NCBI GenBank assembly: GCA_951217055.1
Contig: OX578283.1
Coordinates: forward strand, 248,001 to 312,000
DNA from: Gerris lacustris
Taxonomy: Eukaryota > Arthropoda > Insecta > Hemiptera > Gerridae
Direction: 5' to 3'
Length of the DNA stretch: 64,000 nucleotides
Numbering within the stretch: position 1 is the stretch's first letter; the number at the start of each line of letters is the position of its first letter. The notes below the pieces were generated by a model, which was not told the DNA's origin, did no database searches, and saw only the letters and a program-made list of their open reading frames with translations. The translations under genes and the position numbers were made by a program. Positions 1 to 10,319 of this stretch are shown piece after piece.

Positions 1-385
1 CAGGTGTAATTCGCCCCCACCTGCAAATATTGGACTCCCAACTCTCGACCCAAAGAAGCGTCTATTACACTAATACGAATTAGACTGATAGGTTTTCTCT
101 TAAAACTATAATGAGATAACAACAATATCTACACTTCATTGTTTTGGTAACAAAGGTCAAAAAAAGTGTTTCCATTAATAATAAGGATATTTTATCAGTA
201 TTGTATTGTTTTGGATAGAGGTCGGAAAAAGTAGTTATATAATGTATACCGATAAATAATAAGGTGCTCAACCTAGTGAGTGGTTTTTCAGCTTGTTGTA
301 CACAATACAGTTGTGGAAAATTGGAATTATCCATAAAAGTTAAAGGGTGCAACCTTGTATATGCCAAAAAGCGCCCGGAAGGCGT
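1..385. other. unassigned sequence
   Basis: AT-rich sequence with no recognisable coding or repeat match elsewhere in the window. Short open frames here have no family features. Confidence 0.5.
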
Positions 386-406
386 GGGGGGGGGGGGGGG
401 GGGGGG
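386..406 (+). repeat. poly(G) tract
   Basis: An uninterrupted run of about 21 G. It is one of more than a dozen long G or C homopolymers in this otherwise AT-rich window. Confidence 0.95.
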
Positions 407-504
407 TAACAGAAAAGACCCGTTTGTGCACATGTGGAAGAGATACAAATGGGCGCATAAGGTTGAAACTTATATTGGAACAAGGACCAACAATGGGCTA
501 TGTA

Positions 505-905
505 TAGGGTTACCATACGTCCGGATTTCGTCCGGACTGACTTGAAATATCTGTCCGGTTTTGCATCCGGATTTGAGAAATGTCCGGATTTTAAGAAAAA
601 TCAGAAAGGTAAATGGGCTTCCCTACCAAAAGAAGAAACCCCAAAGACTCATGAGAAATGGAAATAAATATTTGAAGCATTTTCTAGACGAATCGATTTA
701 AAATAGTAGAATTTATCGCCATGTGTCTGCCTGGTACTTATAGGCTCCCACTGAACGTATTTTTTCAATGATGGGTCTATTTGGACGCCTGAAAGAGGAA
801 GATTATCTCTGTCAGTTGTAAAAGAGCTTCTTCATATTAAAGCAAATTCAATAGATTTTGTTTTAATATGAAGAAGCTAATATTTAATATTAAAAGCGTG
901 GAATT
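505..905 (+). mobile_element. hAT-type DNA transposon remnant
   Basis: The left part is a CCGG-rich stretch beginning AGGGTTACCATACGTCCGG, with several repeats of TCCGGAT/TCCGGAC, which resembles a transposon end. At 753-850 the sequence encodes, in two adjoining frames, ERIFSMMG and then SIWTPERGRLSLSVVKELL, LHIKANS. That series matches the C-terminal dimerisation region of hAT transposases: an ER-hydrophobic-FS motif, a tryptophan, RLS and a final helix rich in L, I and K. A one-base shift near 776 and several stops show it is dead. The rest of the transposase, including the catalytic core, is gone. Family-level assignment is fairly safe; the subfamily is not determined. Confidence 0.65.
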
Positions 906-1283
906 CTGAGCATGTGATTGTTATCTTGTTATATTCCGACAAAAACAAAAATGACTTCAAACCTTATCTAAGGAAAATTAGTTCATCTGAAAAGTATGAT
1001 GGACCCAGCAGATACTAGCTAAAGTTCAATATCATATTAATAAATAAGTATTAATAAGTAAATATTAATTAATAAATATTATCAAATATTTTATTAATAA
1101 ATTTATGTATAAATTAATTATATATTTGTAACTTATTTATGTTCCCAATTTCACAAAAAAAAAAAATAAATAAAATAAAAATAAATAAATAAAAAAATAA
1201 ATAAATAATAGGTATTTTTTTTGCAATTTTTCCTCTGACAGAATTATGACTTAGCTTCCATTACCTTTGGTAAGCTCGGAAAC
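906..1283. other. unassigned AT-rich sequence
   Basis: From about 1020 to 1215 it is nearly pure A/T, with TAAATAAATA-like runs. Positions 1251-1283 carry a reverse-complement piece of the family C terminal hairpin (AGCTTCCATTACC, TTGGTAAGCTCGG). No gene is visible. Confidence 0.5.
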
Positions 1284-1735
1284 AAAATTCACAAATTTAG
1301 TCTATTTAAATACGAATCTATAGCGTTAGTGGAGCTCTCAAATTTATATAGCTAAAAGTCATTTCTCGATTTCGCCTTGTGTTATGATTTTTCTTAACCC
1401 TAAAATGGGCTCAGTATTTTAGGCTCTACGCGTCTGCACGGGCGACAGACTCGAGACTAAAGACAACAGACAGACAGACAGACAGACAGACAGACCATGT
1501 TTAAATATCACTGTTTTGGACTGAGGGCACCTAAAAACCTGGAAATCTATCAAAACGGTCTCCCGAGAAAATCTAGTTCCTGAGAAAATACCTTTAAAAG
1601 TGGACGGAGAGAGCCCGGGCTCAATACCCCGCCGAGGAGAAGTTATTTTTATGATAAATTTTGATTAAACGTTAAATAATAATTAAATGGAGCTAAGAAA
1701 ACTAATAAATGGAAAACACTGGGCTAATAGTACAG
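1284..1735 (+). mobile_element. family A repeat, rearranged copy (A1)
   Basis: Positions 1536-1735 match the 3' half of family A (compare 12520-12690 and 40590-40760): AAAATCTAGTTCCTGAGA, GACGGAGAGAGCCCGGG, a B-box-like CGGGCTCAATACCCCGCC, then ATGATAAATTTTGAT. Positions 1284-1535 match the 5' half but in the opposite orientation, including a (GACA)n block at about 1467-1494. The copy is therefore a head-to-head join of two halves. Confidence 0.65.
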
Positions 1736-1768
1736 TAATAATTTCAAGATAAAATGAACTTTTTATAT

Positions 1769-2004
1769 ACTACGTTTCTAAATTTTTTGTTGAATCGTAT
1801 GTAATGTTGATAATATAATTGTTATTGTTATATAATATATAATGTAAGTGAAAAATAATAGTTCCGAATGTATTTACTTCACATAAATGACAACCATCCA
1901 GAGAGCTGATCTTAAACCTATAAAAGGACAAATCTTTGTACAACGGATCTCCCCAACACCAAATCTAAAGAGTGCCATCGATATATATTTGAAATAATAT
2001 AATA
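1769..2004 (-). mobile_element. family H element, truncated (H1)
   Basis: Starts with the H terminus ACTACGTTTCTAAATTTT and runs through the H-specific stretch around CATAAATGACAACCATCCAG to GTGCCATCGATATA. It stops exactly where the CTAG end of a Helitron begins at 2005. Compare full copies at 28996-30013 and 60820-62160. No coding sequence. Confidence 0.7.
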
Positions 2005-2640
2005 CTAGGGGGCTCCGCCCCCTACTCGCTTCGCTCGCCAACCCCTCAAAAGCAGCCGCTGCCTAGTATAGACTATAAAATTATTTTGTCTATTTACTAT
2101 GAGAACCGGGGACCGTTTTAAAAGTTTAAGTCCGCTTTAATAGTTTAGCGTGTCCATACCAGTCAGGATAATGACCGCACCAGTAATGATTTTTTATTGA
2201 TAAGGCATAAAGCAACCACATTTATTTTTAAAAAGAATAAAGGTTTGTTTTGATTTGCTGGTGTTCCAATAGATATAATAACTTATCTAAATAGAGGCCG
2301 ACAACTTTATTGATAATACTATTTCCCGTCAAAACTAAAGTTATAATTATTAACATTACATTTTTTTATTTGTTACCAACAAAAATAATGATTTGTTTTG
2401 ATTTGATGGAGTTCAAATCAAATAATAACTATAAAATAAATCTATATAATAACTTATCAAAATAGTAGCCGACAATTGTTAAGATTAAATTTTTGATTTG
2501 CTACCAATAAAAGTGAAGGTTTGTTTTGATTTGTTGGTCTTTAAATAGATCTAATAACTTATCAAAATTGTAGCCGACATATTAGGTTTGTTCCAACCAC
2601 TCTTGAAACTGGTTTGGAACTGTACGATGCCTGCGGCATG
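2005..2640 (-). mobile_element. non-autonomous Helitron I, 3' end at left
   Basis: Read on the minus strand the element ends in the hairpin GGGGGCGGAGCCCCC followed by CTAG and a flanking T. This is the canonical Helitron 3' end: a short GC hairpin, then CTRR, inserted next to T. A related copy lies at 36101-36385 in the opposite orientation. The body holds three degenerate direct repeats of about 125-150 bp (starting near 2242, 2394 and 2518), each with TTTGTTTTGATTTG and AATAACTTATC. The 5' TC end was not located; the right boundary is approximate. Confidence 0.7.
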
Positions 2641-2914
2641 ATGCCTTTTATTAATTTATTATATTTTTTAAATATTTATTTGACAAATGTTAATGGTTTA
2701 ATTGTTAATGTTATGTGATATGATGTGATGTATTTTATTGTAAATGACGAACCAAAAAGGTGATAATAACTTTCTTTCCAACATATGACGCAAAAACCAA
2801 ATTTTTTACATTTTCAATCTAGGCCTGAAGATGACCAAGTAGGTCGAAATATAGCCATAATTGAAAAGTAAATTTGTACTTATTATACCCTAAAAGACCC
2901 AACTACTCCAAATA
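2641..2914. other. unassigned AT-rich sequence
   Basis: AT-rich. Contains a CTGAAGA...GGTCGAAA motif near 2824-2853 that superficially resembles a hammerhead core. Confidence 0.4.
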
Positions 2915-3179
2915 GGTATTTTTAATAGTTTTTCATAAAAATCTCGAAAACTATGAGGTTAAGCGCTAACTGTGATCTATACAAAATTAATCTATATGAA
3001 ATTTTGAACAAAAGTGGCCTCATGCATTTTTGCTCTAAAGTAAACGGTAACGTAGGTATGGAGGGGTAAAAATATCAATATTTTAAATTTTGGCAAAAAT
3101 GCAAAAATGAGGCACTATAATTTAATTATTTTAAAAAGTAATTTTCGGTAAAAGGTAACCCTACGTTACCTGTATTGTA

Positions 3180-3747
3180 TTGAAACAAGACACATCAAAA
3201 ATCGTAGTTCAAGTTTTTTCTTGTATAGTTAACACAGATCCAGTTGCAGTAGCTGATGCTGGACAGCATTTCTTCCTTTCGTTATTCACATCAAAAAATG
3301 CAGACGATTCGGATACTCTGCGCCATCAATGTTACTTACAGACTATCGCAAAGCAGCCTGTACAGTGTACACGCATTGTTCAGGTTGGCTGTGCTTTCCC
3401 CTACTTCAGCAGCTGCACAACAACAGTCACATAGAGTTTACCACCAAGTACAGCAGTGGCTCAATCACAAGTAAGATCCTCTAAAATGGGGTTGGAAAAA
3501 GATTGATGGTCATCTGCGTCCCATTACAACTACAAAGGCTGCTGCTCCTGAGGAATTACTCAAACTCACTGTTTGCGCTTGCAAGGAGGGGTGTGTGCAA
3601 AACTGTGAGTGTCGAAGGAGTGGCTTGAAATGCTCAAACATGTGCATTTATTGCTTGGGACATGTGTGCATAAACAGAGATTCACTAAGTATCGACGATG
3701 AAATTGATGAAGATGATCCTCACTGTGAAGAGGAGTTTGAATATTGA
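3180..3747 (+). pseudogene. broken uncharacterised cysteine-cluster protein gene
   Basis: Three pieces in different frames form one protein-like series. The first piece starts at 3180 and includes VFSCIVNTDPVAVADAGQHF and LRHQCYL. A frame change near 3360 leads to LSPTSAAAQQQSHRVYHQVQ, then a stop. From 3484 frame 1 gives KWGWKKIDGHLRPITTTKAA and a C-terminal cluster CACKEGCVQNCECRRSGLKC followed by CSNMCIYCLGHVC-type spacing, then an acidic tail and stop at 3745-3747. The cysteine spacing (CxC x3 C x3 CxC x6 C x3 C x2 C x4 C) resembles CXC-type metal-binding clusters. From memory, this PPTSxAA...QVQxWL...WGW...CxC arrangement recurs in uncharacterised proteins of many arthropods. Function is unknown. 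The frame breaks show this copy is inactive, and the long inverted ends around it suggest the family travels on a transposon. Confidence 0.6.
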
Positions 3748-4621
3748 GCTTAGAGATTTAAAGCGTTTCATTATTAATTTATTTCCACATAACCTGTCAA
3801 GAGTAGGATGCTATATCTTGCTACTATTGATTGCTAATACTTTTTTTCATAACATATAATTTCACTTTTCTATTTTTGAACATGATTCTATGTTTTTTTC
3901 TTTCGTCGAATGCCCGAAAGTTGTTATTAAAAGTGGTTTAGGTTCATTTCTTGAAACATAAAAGTTTCCTGATTTTTTTTTACTATTGCAAGAGAACTAT
4001 GTTGTCTACAGGCTTCATTTTATGCTTGTCTAAAAGCTAAATAAATTTACTACAATTTCGTTTCTTATGACTTTTATCGTAAGTGAGAGGTTTTATGTCG
4101 ACATTCGACCCGAAACGAGAGCAATTAATAAAATTTCCATTTTTTGGGAAAAACTGCCAATTTTTGAAGTCATATCTCTGTAATTATTAGGCGTACAGAG
4201 TTGAACATAAAAGGAAGCCAATTAAATTTACTACAACTTTATTTCTTATGTCTTTTCTCGTAGGTGAGCGGTTTTATGCCGATATTCGGCCCGAAACGAG
4301 AGCAATACTTAAAATTTTATTTTATTTAACAAAATTGACAATTTTTGAAGTGCCATATCTCGAAAAATATTAGTTGGGCAGAGCTGAAATTGAGCTTATA
4401 TTGTTAACTTTACTTAACTTTAACAATAGTAATAACCACTAATACCGAAAAACACATAGTTTACTGGTTATATGACAAAAACTAAAAAAAGTAATTTTCT
4501 TTTTCACATTTTCACGTATTACGCAGGTATTACACAGGTATTTGCTCAGGTATTTCGAAGCTGCAAATTTGGCTGTCACTACCCCAACTGGCCCTAACTA
4601 CAATAAAAAAAAATTTCAAGC
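3748..4621. other. non-coding interior of the TIR element
   Basis: AT-rich. Holds two related direct copies of a segment of about 183 bp (4043-4220 and 4225-4400). No reading frame of note. Confidence 0.5.
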
Positions 4622-4975
4622 AAACAGGAAAATAGTGATATGTTTACCCCTCCATAACTCCGTAATCGTTTACTTTAGCACAAAAATGCATAAGTCCATA
4701 TTTGTTCAAAATTTTATGTAGATTAATTTTGTGTATAACAAAGTTAGCGCTAAACCTCATAGTGTTCGAGATATTTGCGAAAAACAATTAAAAATACCCT
4801 TTTACCCCCCTTTTGGCCCCCCTCCCTGCCAAACCCGACGCTGCAAGTGGTGCAACTTTTTACCACTTACTACTTGGAGGGTATAGAACAATTTGGCGTG
4901 AGGTGGAACTTTCTTTTTTTTTTAATGTTTGGGTTGGAGCTTAATTTTACTGTACTATAAGTATTTATGAACTTG

Positions 4976-5016
4976 TATATGAGAAAGTTTGTCTGAGCTG
5001 CTTCAGAGCGATTTTT
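4976..5016 (+). mobile_element. family A 3'-end fragment (A6)
   Basis: TATATGAGAAAGTTTGTCTG followed by a GA-rich stretch and CGATTTTTTCC matches the last 40 bp of family A copies at 12705-12750 and 40770-40830. Confidence 0.6.
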
Positions 5017-5115
5017 TCCTAAATGAAGGCGTTTGGAATGATTTGTTTGATGACACGTTACAAAGTATTCTACTGCAGGTTGATAAATCTAAAAGTTTAA
5101 TGTGACAGTGACCCC

Positions 5116-5205
5116 GCACACTGTACACTGTACACTATACACTGCACACTGTACACTGCACACTGTACACTGTACACTGCACACTGTACACTGTACACTG
5201 TACAC
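5116..5205 (+). repeat. TGTACACTG/TGCACACTG minisatellite
   Basis: About ten tandem 9-bp units, alternating mainly between TGTACACTG and TGCACACTG. One unit is TATACACTG. Confidence 0.9.
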
Positions 5206-5726
5206 GCGGTCTCGTCCTCATAAGGTGTTATCAATGTTGCAACTTATTGGCGAGGAAACAAATTTCACCATTCATCGCTTTAATTATTTTTTTTCTTTTA
5301 GTTTGATTGATAAGGAATTCCAATAAAACATGTTTCTACAATAGGGGCGTCAACAGATAAACTGATAACAGTTGTCACGTGACTTGTTTACTCATGTGAC
5401 GTAATTACAGTCCACACACAGACCTGCTGATTGAGTTGGATAAGGTCTCGCGTGCCCTCATCACTACCTGCTTCAGTTTTACCACCTTGGTAACATTCAT
5501 TTTATTTTATTATCTACCTGTTATCAGCTGCTATTGTTATACTAATCAGGCTGATAAGACAAACTCTGTTGTACTCTCTGTCCCGTTTATTATTTTAATT
5601 AATTTATCGAGATGAAGAACAGTGGATCAGTGATGGACCTGTATTTATATTGAGAAAATATTTGAAGACTAAGTTTGTGTTAAAAGAGAGGTTTCGGGGC
5701 TTACTCGTAGTTCTAACTCTTTTCTG
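5206..5726. other. unassigned sequence
   Basis: No repeat partner in the window and no convincing coding frame. Less AT-rich than its surroundings near 5380-5480. Confidence 0.4.
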
Positions 5727-7213
5727 TAGGAAGGAATTTGTGGTAGAATAGTGGAAGGAATGTGTGGTAGGATAGTGGAAGGAATAATATGTGGTAGAAT
5801 AGTGGAAGGAATGTGTGGTAGGATAGTGGAAGGAATAATATGTGGTGGAATAGTGGAAGGAATGTGTGGTAGGATAGTGCAAGGAATAATATGTGGTAGA
5901 ATAGTGGAAGGAATAATATGTGGTAGAATAGTGGAAGGAATGTGTGGTAGGATAGTGGAAGGAATAATATGTGGTAGAATAGTGGAAGGAATGTGTGGTA
6001 GGATAGTGGAAGGAATAATATGTGGTAGAATAGTGGAAGGAATGTGTGGTAGGATAGTGGAAGGAATAATATGTGGTAGAATAGTGGAAGGAATGTGTGG
6101 TAGGATAGTGGAAGGAATAATATGTGGTAGGATAGTGGAAGGAATGTGTGGTAGGATAGTGGAAGGAATAATATGTGGTAGAATAGTGGAAGGAATGTGT
6201 GGTAGGATAGTGGAAGGAATAATATGTGGTAGAATAGTGGAAGGAATGTGTGGTAGGATAGTGGAAGGAATAATATGTGGTAGAATAGTGGAAGGAATAA
6301 TATGTGGTATAATAGTGGAAGGAATAATATGTGGTAGAATAGTGGAAGGAATGTGTGGTAGGATAGTGGAAGGAATAATATGTGGTAGAATAGTGGAAGG
6401 AATGTGTGGTAGGATAGTGGAAGGAATAATATGTGGTAGAATAGTGGAAGGAATGTGTGGTAGGATAGTGGAAGGAATAATATGTGGTAGAATAGTGGAA
6501 GGAATGTGTGGTAGGATAGTGGAAGGAATAATATGTGGTAGAATAGTGGAAGGAATGTGTGGTAGGATAGTGGAAGGAATAATATGTGGTAGAATAGTGG
6601 AAGGAATGTGTGGTAGGATAGTGGAAGGAATGTGTGGTAGGATAGTGGAAGGAATGTGTGGTAGGATAGTGGAAGGAATAATATGTGGTAGGATAGTGGA
6701 AGGAATGTGTGGTAGGATAGTGGAAGGAATAATATGTGGTAGAATAGTGGAAGGAATAATATGTGGTAGAATAGTGGAAGGAATAATATGTGGTAGAATA
6801 GTGGAAGGAATGTGTGGTAGGATAGTGGAAGGAATAATATGTGGTAGAATAGTGGAAGGAATGTGTGGTAGGATAGTGGAAGGAATAATATGTGGTAGAA
6901 TAGTGGAAGGAATAATATGTGGTAGAATAGTGGAAGGAATGTGTGGTAGGATAGTGGAAGGAATAATATGTGGTAGAATAGTGGAAGGAATGTGTGGTAG
7001 GATAGTGGAAGGAATGTGTGGTAGGATAGTGGAAGGAATGTGTGGTAGGATAGTGGAAGGAATAATATGTGGTAGGATAGTGGAAGGAATGTGTGGTAGG
7101 ATAGTGGAAGGAATAATATGTGGTAGAATAGTGGAAGGAATAATATGTGGTAGAATAGTGGAAGGAATGTGTGGTAGGATAGTGGAAGGAATAATATGTG
7201 GTAGAATAGTGGA
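5727..7213 (+). repeat. 1.5-kb minisatellite of alternating 24- and 27-bp units
   Basis: Nearly 60 tandem units of two types. The short unit (24 bp) starts GTGGAAGGAATGTGTGG. The long unit (27 bp) starts GTGGAAGGAATAATATGTGG. They mostly alternate, giving a 51-bp higher-order repeat, with local runs of one type (three long near 6720-6800, three short near 6600-6660 and again near 7000-7060). Both lengths are multiples of three, so one frame stays open on each strand (about 497 codons on +, repeating EGMCGRIV/EGIICGRIV; about 506 on -, repeating LPLFYHILF/LPLSYHTF). The + strand is almost without C; one clear exception is at 5880. The open frames are a by-product of the unit lengths and I do not call a gene. 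Confidence 0.95.
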
Positions 7214-7624
7214 AATTGGGGATGTAAGGACAATAAAGAGATAGTTTGATGTGGAAGCAGGTGTCAGTGTTGGTACAATATCTTTGTTATTTCTTGCACA
7301 CTGTGTTATTCATATCCACTATATTCAAGCTTAGAAAAAAAAAAACAAGGAAATTCACAGAAATATAAAAAGAAATAAATGAGAAGGGAAATTGTGTAAT
7401 AATACAAAGGGTCCTGAATTTCATGGCTCCTTTACTCCCCCCCCCCCCCCCCCTACTGTAACAAGCTTTCCCTTCCACACTCCAATTCCCTCTATTTTCT
7501 TAACTTTTCTTTTATATATTTTTATTTTAAGTAAAAAAATTGTTTTATTTCGTAGAATAAACTTGTTGGTTCTTTTATTATTAGTATTGTGCCTTCTTGT
7601 GTTTAATTTATGTCTCGTACTATG

Positions 7625-7625
<1 letters not shown>
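7214..7625. other. unassigned sequence with poly(C) tract
   Basis: A poly(C) run of about 17 lies at 7437-7453. Otherwise AT-rich with nothing recognised. Confidence 0.5.

Positions 7626-7686
<61 letters not shown>
7626..7686. repeat. (TA)n microsatellite
   Basis: About 60 bp of uninterrupted TA dinucleotides. Confidence 0.98.
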
Positions 7687-7688
<2 letters not shown>

Positions 7689-7913
7689 ATGTATGTATAT
7701 TATTTTATATTGGTGGAAATATATCAAAATTGGGAGAGGAAAGCATATATTTATGTATGTGTTGATTGAGAGAAGCGTGTAATAATTTAGTCATTTTAGA
7801 GCTAATATACAGGATATAGAGAAACTATTTTTTCATTTGTAGCTAACCATAAATATTAGATTTTTATCGCTGGATAGATGATAATTAAAAGATATTTTAT
7901 TATTATTATTATT

Positions 7914-8200
7914 GCTTCCGCGCTTGCCGAAGGTAACGGAAGCATTGTGTTTAGTTTTGAGAACGAAAAACTTTTATGCCTCCGATTTTAAAAATTCCAA
8001 GACAGAAATTCGTTTCAGACATCAGGGAACATTTTTGGTCTCGTGTCTGTCTGTCTGTCTGTGTCCGCGAATTATGAAACGTGTGACGATAACTTGAATA
8101 AATGTCACCGATTTTGATGAAATTTGGTAGACATGTTCATTTTACCAACGGTGTGTACATTTTTAACGGTGTGGAGCGGCCATTAAAAATTCTAGGGCAA
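7914..8200 (+). mobile_element. family C repeat (C1)
   Basis: Opens with the family C hairpin GCTTCCG...CGGAAGC (inner arms TTGCC/GGTAA), then TCCAAGACAGAAATTCGTTT, a (GTCT)n block at about 8044-8062, CGTGTGACGATAACTTGA and GAAATTTGGTAGACATGTTC at 8119. Other copies: 10320-10780, 14300-14636, 20838-21285. Non-coding; the right end is approximate. Confidence 0.75.
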
Positions 8201-8725
8201 AAAAAATTTAAGGTTAACAAAATTAAATTCAATTCAAACCCAAAACAAACACATCTTGGTTAAAACGTGTAAAATTACGCAAATCACACATTATTTGGAT
8301 ATATTGTAGTATGGCGTCAATTATAACAATCGATTGTAGCGATTTACGATGTATAGTATAGTAGGGGCTCCATATGCTGTAGTTCTCCTTTCAACTTAAA
8401 ATACCATTTGATTTAACTTGTTTTTACAAACTAAGTCTTTTATTAATTTAAACTTATATAGACAAAATATTTTTTCACTTACCACAGTACAGCGAGGTTA
8501 AACCAATAATCCGAACAAAATTATTAAAAAATAAAATAACCTAAACATATTTTGTTTCGGTTAAACTAAAAACATATTTAAAATATAATATTACCATGAA
8601 GAATACTTATTATTTTTATTTTAAATAATTTTTTATAATAAATTTTAGATTATTTAATTATAATACGGTGGTAGTGTGGTGGCCCTGAAAAAGGCGAGTC
8701 ACTGCGACGTTGCGGTTTCCCATAG
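8201..8725. other. unassigned AT-rich sequence
   Basis: AT-rich with no coding signal. No partner elsewhere in the window was noticed. Confidence 0.4.
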
Positions 8726-8772
8726 TTGAAGCGAGCGTAGCGAGCTTCCTACATTCAACGAAATATGCTCCG

Positions 8773-8817
<45 letters not shown>

Positions 8818-9494
8818 GTCTGTCAGTAACGTTCACGCGTGTGACGATAACTTGAGTAAAAGTTGACCGATTTAGTTGAAATTTGGTATACATGATCCTC
8901 TTACTAATACTCAGGCTAAGTTCGTTGGACAGCGTGATCCGTTCAAGAGTTCGCGCGCAACGCTCGCGTAAACGAGAGGTTCAAAAATTAAATTGGAATT
9001 TCAGGACGGGAAAAAATTTTATCATCATCTATTCGATGAGACGAACATTTTTTACAAATAACATTTTTTACTAAAACCAACAGCGACACCGCTATGAATT
9101 AATAAAGATCGCTAAAACTATTAAAGCGGACCTAAACGTTTAAAATAGAGAAAACAACCTTTTTACCGATATCTTACGTTCTGACGTAACGATTTTAATA
9201 AAACTTCATAGACACCATTTGATACACAATTGAAACAGGCATGCAAAATTTCAATTTGATACATACAGTAGTTTGTTTGTAGTAAAGAGATACAAATTAT
9301 AAATATTGAAATAGAGATGTGAGGTTAGAGGAATAGTAAGAATGCGGGGTGGTTCCCTTACTACTAACCGCTGCACTACTACCAGACCCATTATCTATCA
9401 ACTCATCATGATTCACGATAATCTATTTTTTCAATATTCAATACATATTTATTACTATACGCTCGCTTCAATGATAGAGCCACGCGATGCCTAG
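8726..9494 (+). mobile_element. family B element, full length (B1)
   Basis: Runs from TTGAAGCGAGCGTAGCGAGC to GCCACGCGATGCCTAG. An inverted TACGCTCGCTTCAA lies about 25 bp inside the right end, so the ends carry subterminal inverted repeats. Near the left end are a (GTCT)n block (8774-8823), CGCGTGTGACGATAACTTGA and GAAATTTGGTATACATG (8878). Flanked by A on the left and T on the right. Non-coding. Other copies at 19124, 20011, 21286, 23063 and 58270. The CTAG end and A/T flanks resemble Helitrons; the left end lacks the usual TC. Confidence 0.8.
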
Positions 9495-9564
9495 TTTTAG
9501 AGTGTCGGCCATATTGTTTTTACTTCTCTAATTAGGTCAACAGTAATTTTAGTCGAATCTTACT

Positions 9565-9942
9565 TTAAATTCACTCGGACTCGGACCCTAATCCGACCTG
9601 GCGTCGCTATCCTGGTCACACACCACTAACACTTTGTGACTTGCCTCGTTCAAGCGCAGAGGCCAACTCAAGGACAAGTTCCACCCTTGAACCACAACAT
9701 TGACCAGCAGACCTTCTATCTAGGTTCAACCTGGTCATTGTTATGGGTCAAGAGTCGACCTAAAGATAACTTCCCTAAGCTGACTCTGGCTTTCCCTAAT
9801 CTACCCCGATATACATCATATGTCCATAACAATAACAATAAGCATCTTAATAACTATACATAACTATAAACATAACAATCTAATAATAAATAACATAAAC
9901 TAAAGCGTTGACGAGTGGACATAAATTCCACTGGTAAGAAAG
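9565..9942 (+). mobile_element. family K repeat (K1)
   Basis: Shares CCGACCTGGCGTCGCTA, TTGCCTCGT, AGAGGCCAACT, CCTTGAACCACAACATTG, CAGCAGACCTTCTAT and CCTAAGCTGACTCTGGCTTT with the copy at 17615-17990. Ends in a hairpin, ACGAGTGGA-CATAAAT-TCCACTGGT. Non-coding; class unknown. Confidence 0.7.
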
Positions 9943-10319
9943 TCGTGTCGCACCCACTTTCATTTATATTTACCCGAATCAATTTGAAATTGTTAACAGC
10001 CGTGTGTGAGCGCCAGATAAATGATTTCATAACTCAAAGGACAAAGTCAATTCATTTTGAAATTTGATTATTTTCACAGAGATGAAATGTCTTGTAGTTT
10101 GGAGCGGTGTGTTGTATACGGAGCTAGGTGTGAGTATAATAACATGTGACACGACCTCTGTCACCGTGTACTATCCAACCCACTCAACTACTATATAATA
10201 TAGACTGCCAATTAGTGTGGCACATAGCTTCCTCCCATCCTATCATGTACTTTATTGTTATATTAACATTCAAATTATTGTTATATTACTTTATTCTTAT
10301 ATTGTTTAAATACTATTAA
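9943..10319. other. unassigned sequence with a short shared motif
   Basis: Positions 10204-10235 carry GACTGCCAATTAGTGTGGCA and CATAGCTTCC. The same motif in reverse appears near 25546 and 25950, and part of it after K2 at 17990. It may be the end of another dispersed repeat. Confidence 0.4.

Larger units (their letters stand above)
2915..4798 (+). mobile_element. TIR element carrying a cysteine-cluster coding fragment
   Basis: Positions 2915-3083 and 4622-4798 are reverse complements of each other over about 165 bp, at roughly 80% by eye. Shared landmarks include GGTATTTTTAAT, CTATGAGGTT, AGCGCTAACT, CAAAATTAATCTA, AAATTTTGAACAAA, TAAAGTAAACG and TATGGAGGGGTAAA. Between them lie the fragmentary cysteine-cluster gene (3180-3747) and two degenerate direct repeats of about 183 bp (4043-4220 and 4225-4400, both with GACCCGAAACGAGAGCAAT-like cores). 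I found no clear target-site duplication. Long imperfect inverted ends around a broken reading frame suggest a decayed DNA transposon, but no known transposase motif is visible. Confidence 0.65.

Noticed and set aside
2824..2853. Hammerhead ribozyme core (CTGAAGA ... GGTCGAAA)
   Set aside because: The first pair of stem II is not formed, and no convincing stems I and III or cleavage site could be paired by eye.
5713..7244. Two long antiparallel open frames of about 500 codons
   Set aside because: They follow from tandem units of 24 and 27 bp without stops; there is no start context, flanking exon or non-repeat sequence.
7421..7769. Frames with long YIYIYI stretches near (TA)n tracts here and elsewhere
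   Set aside because: Direct translation of TA repeats.
8699..8893. Small protein frames with TDRQTDRQ repeats in families B and C
   Set aside because: They are translations of the (GACA)n block and the shared motif; the frame differs between copies and ends are not conserved.
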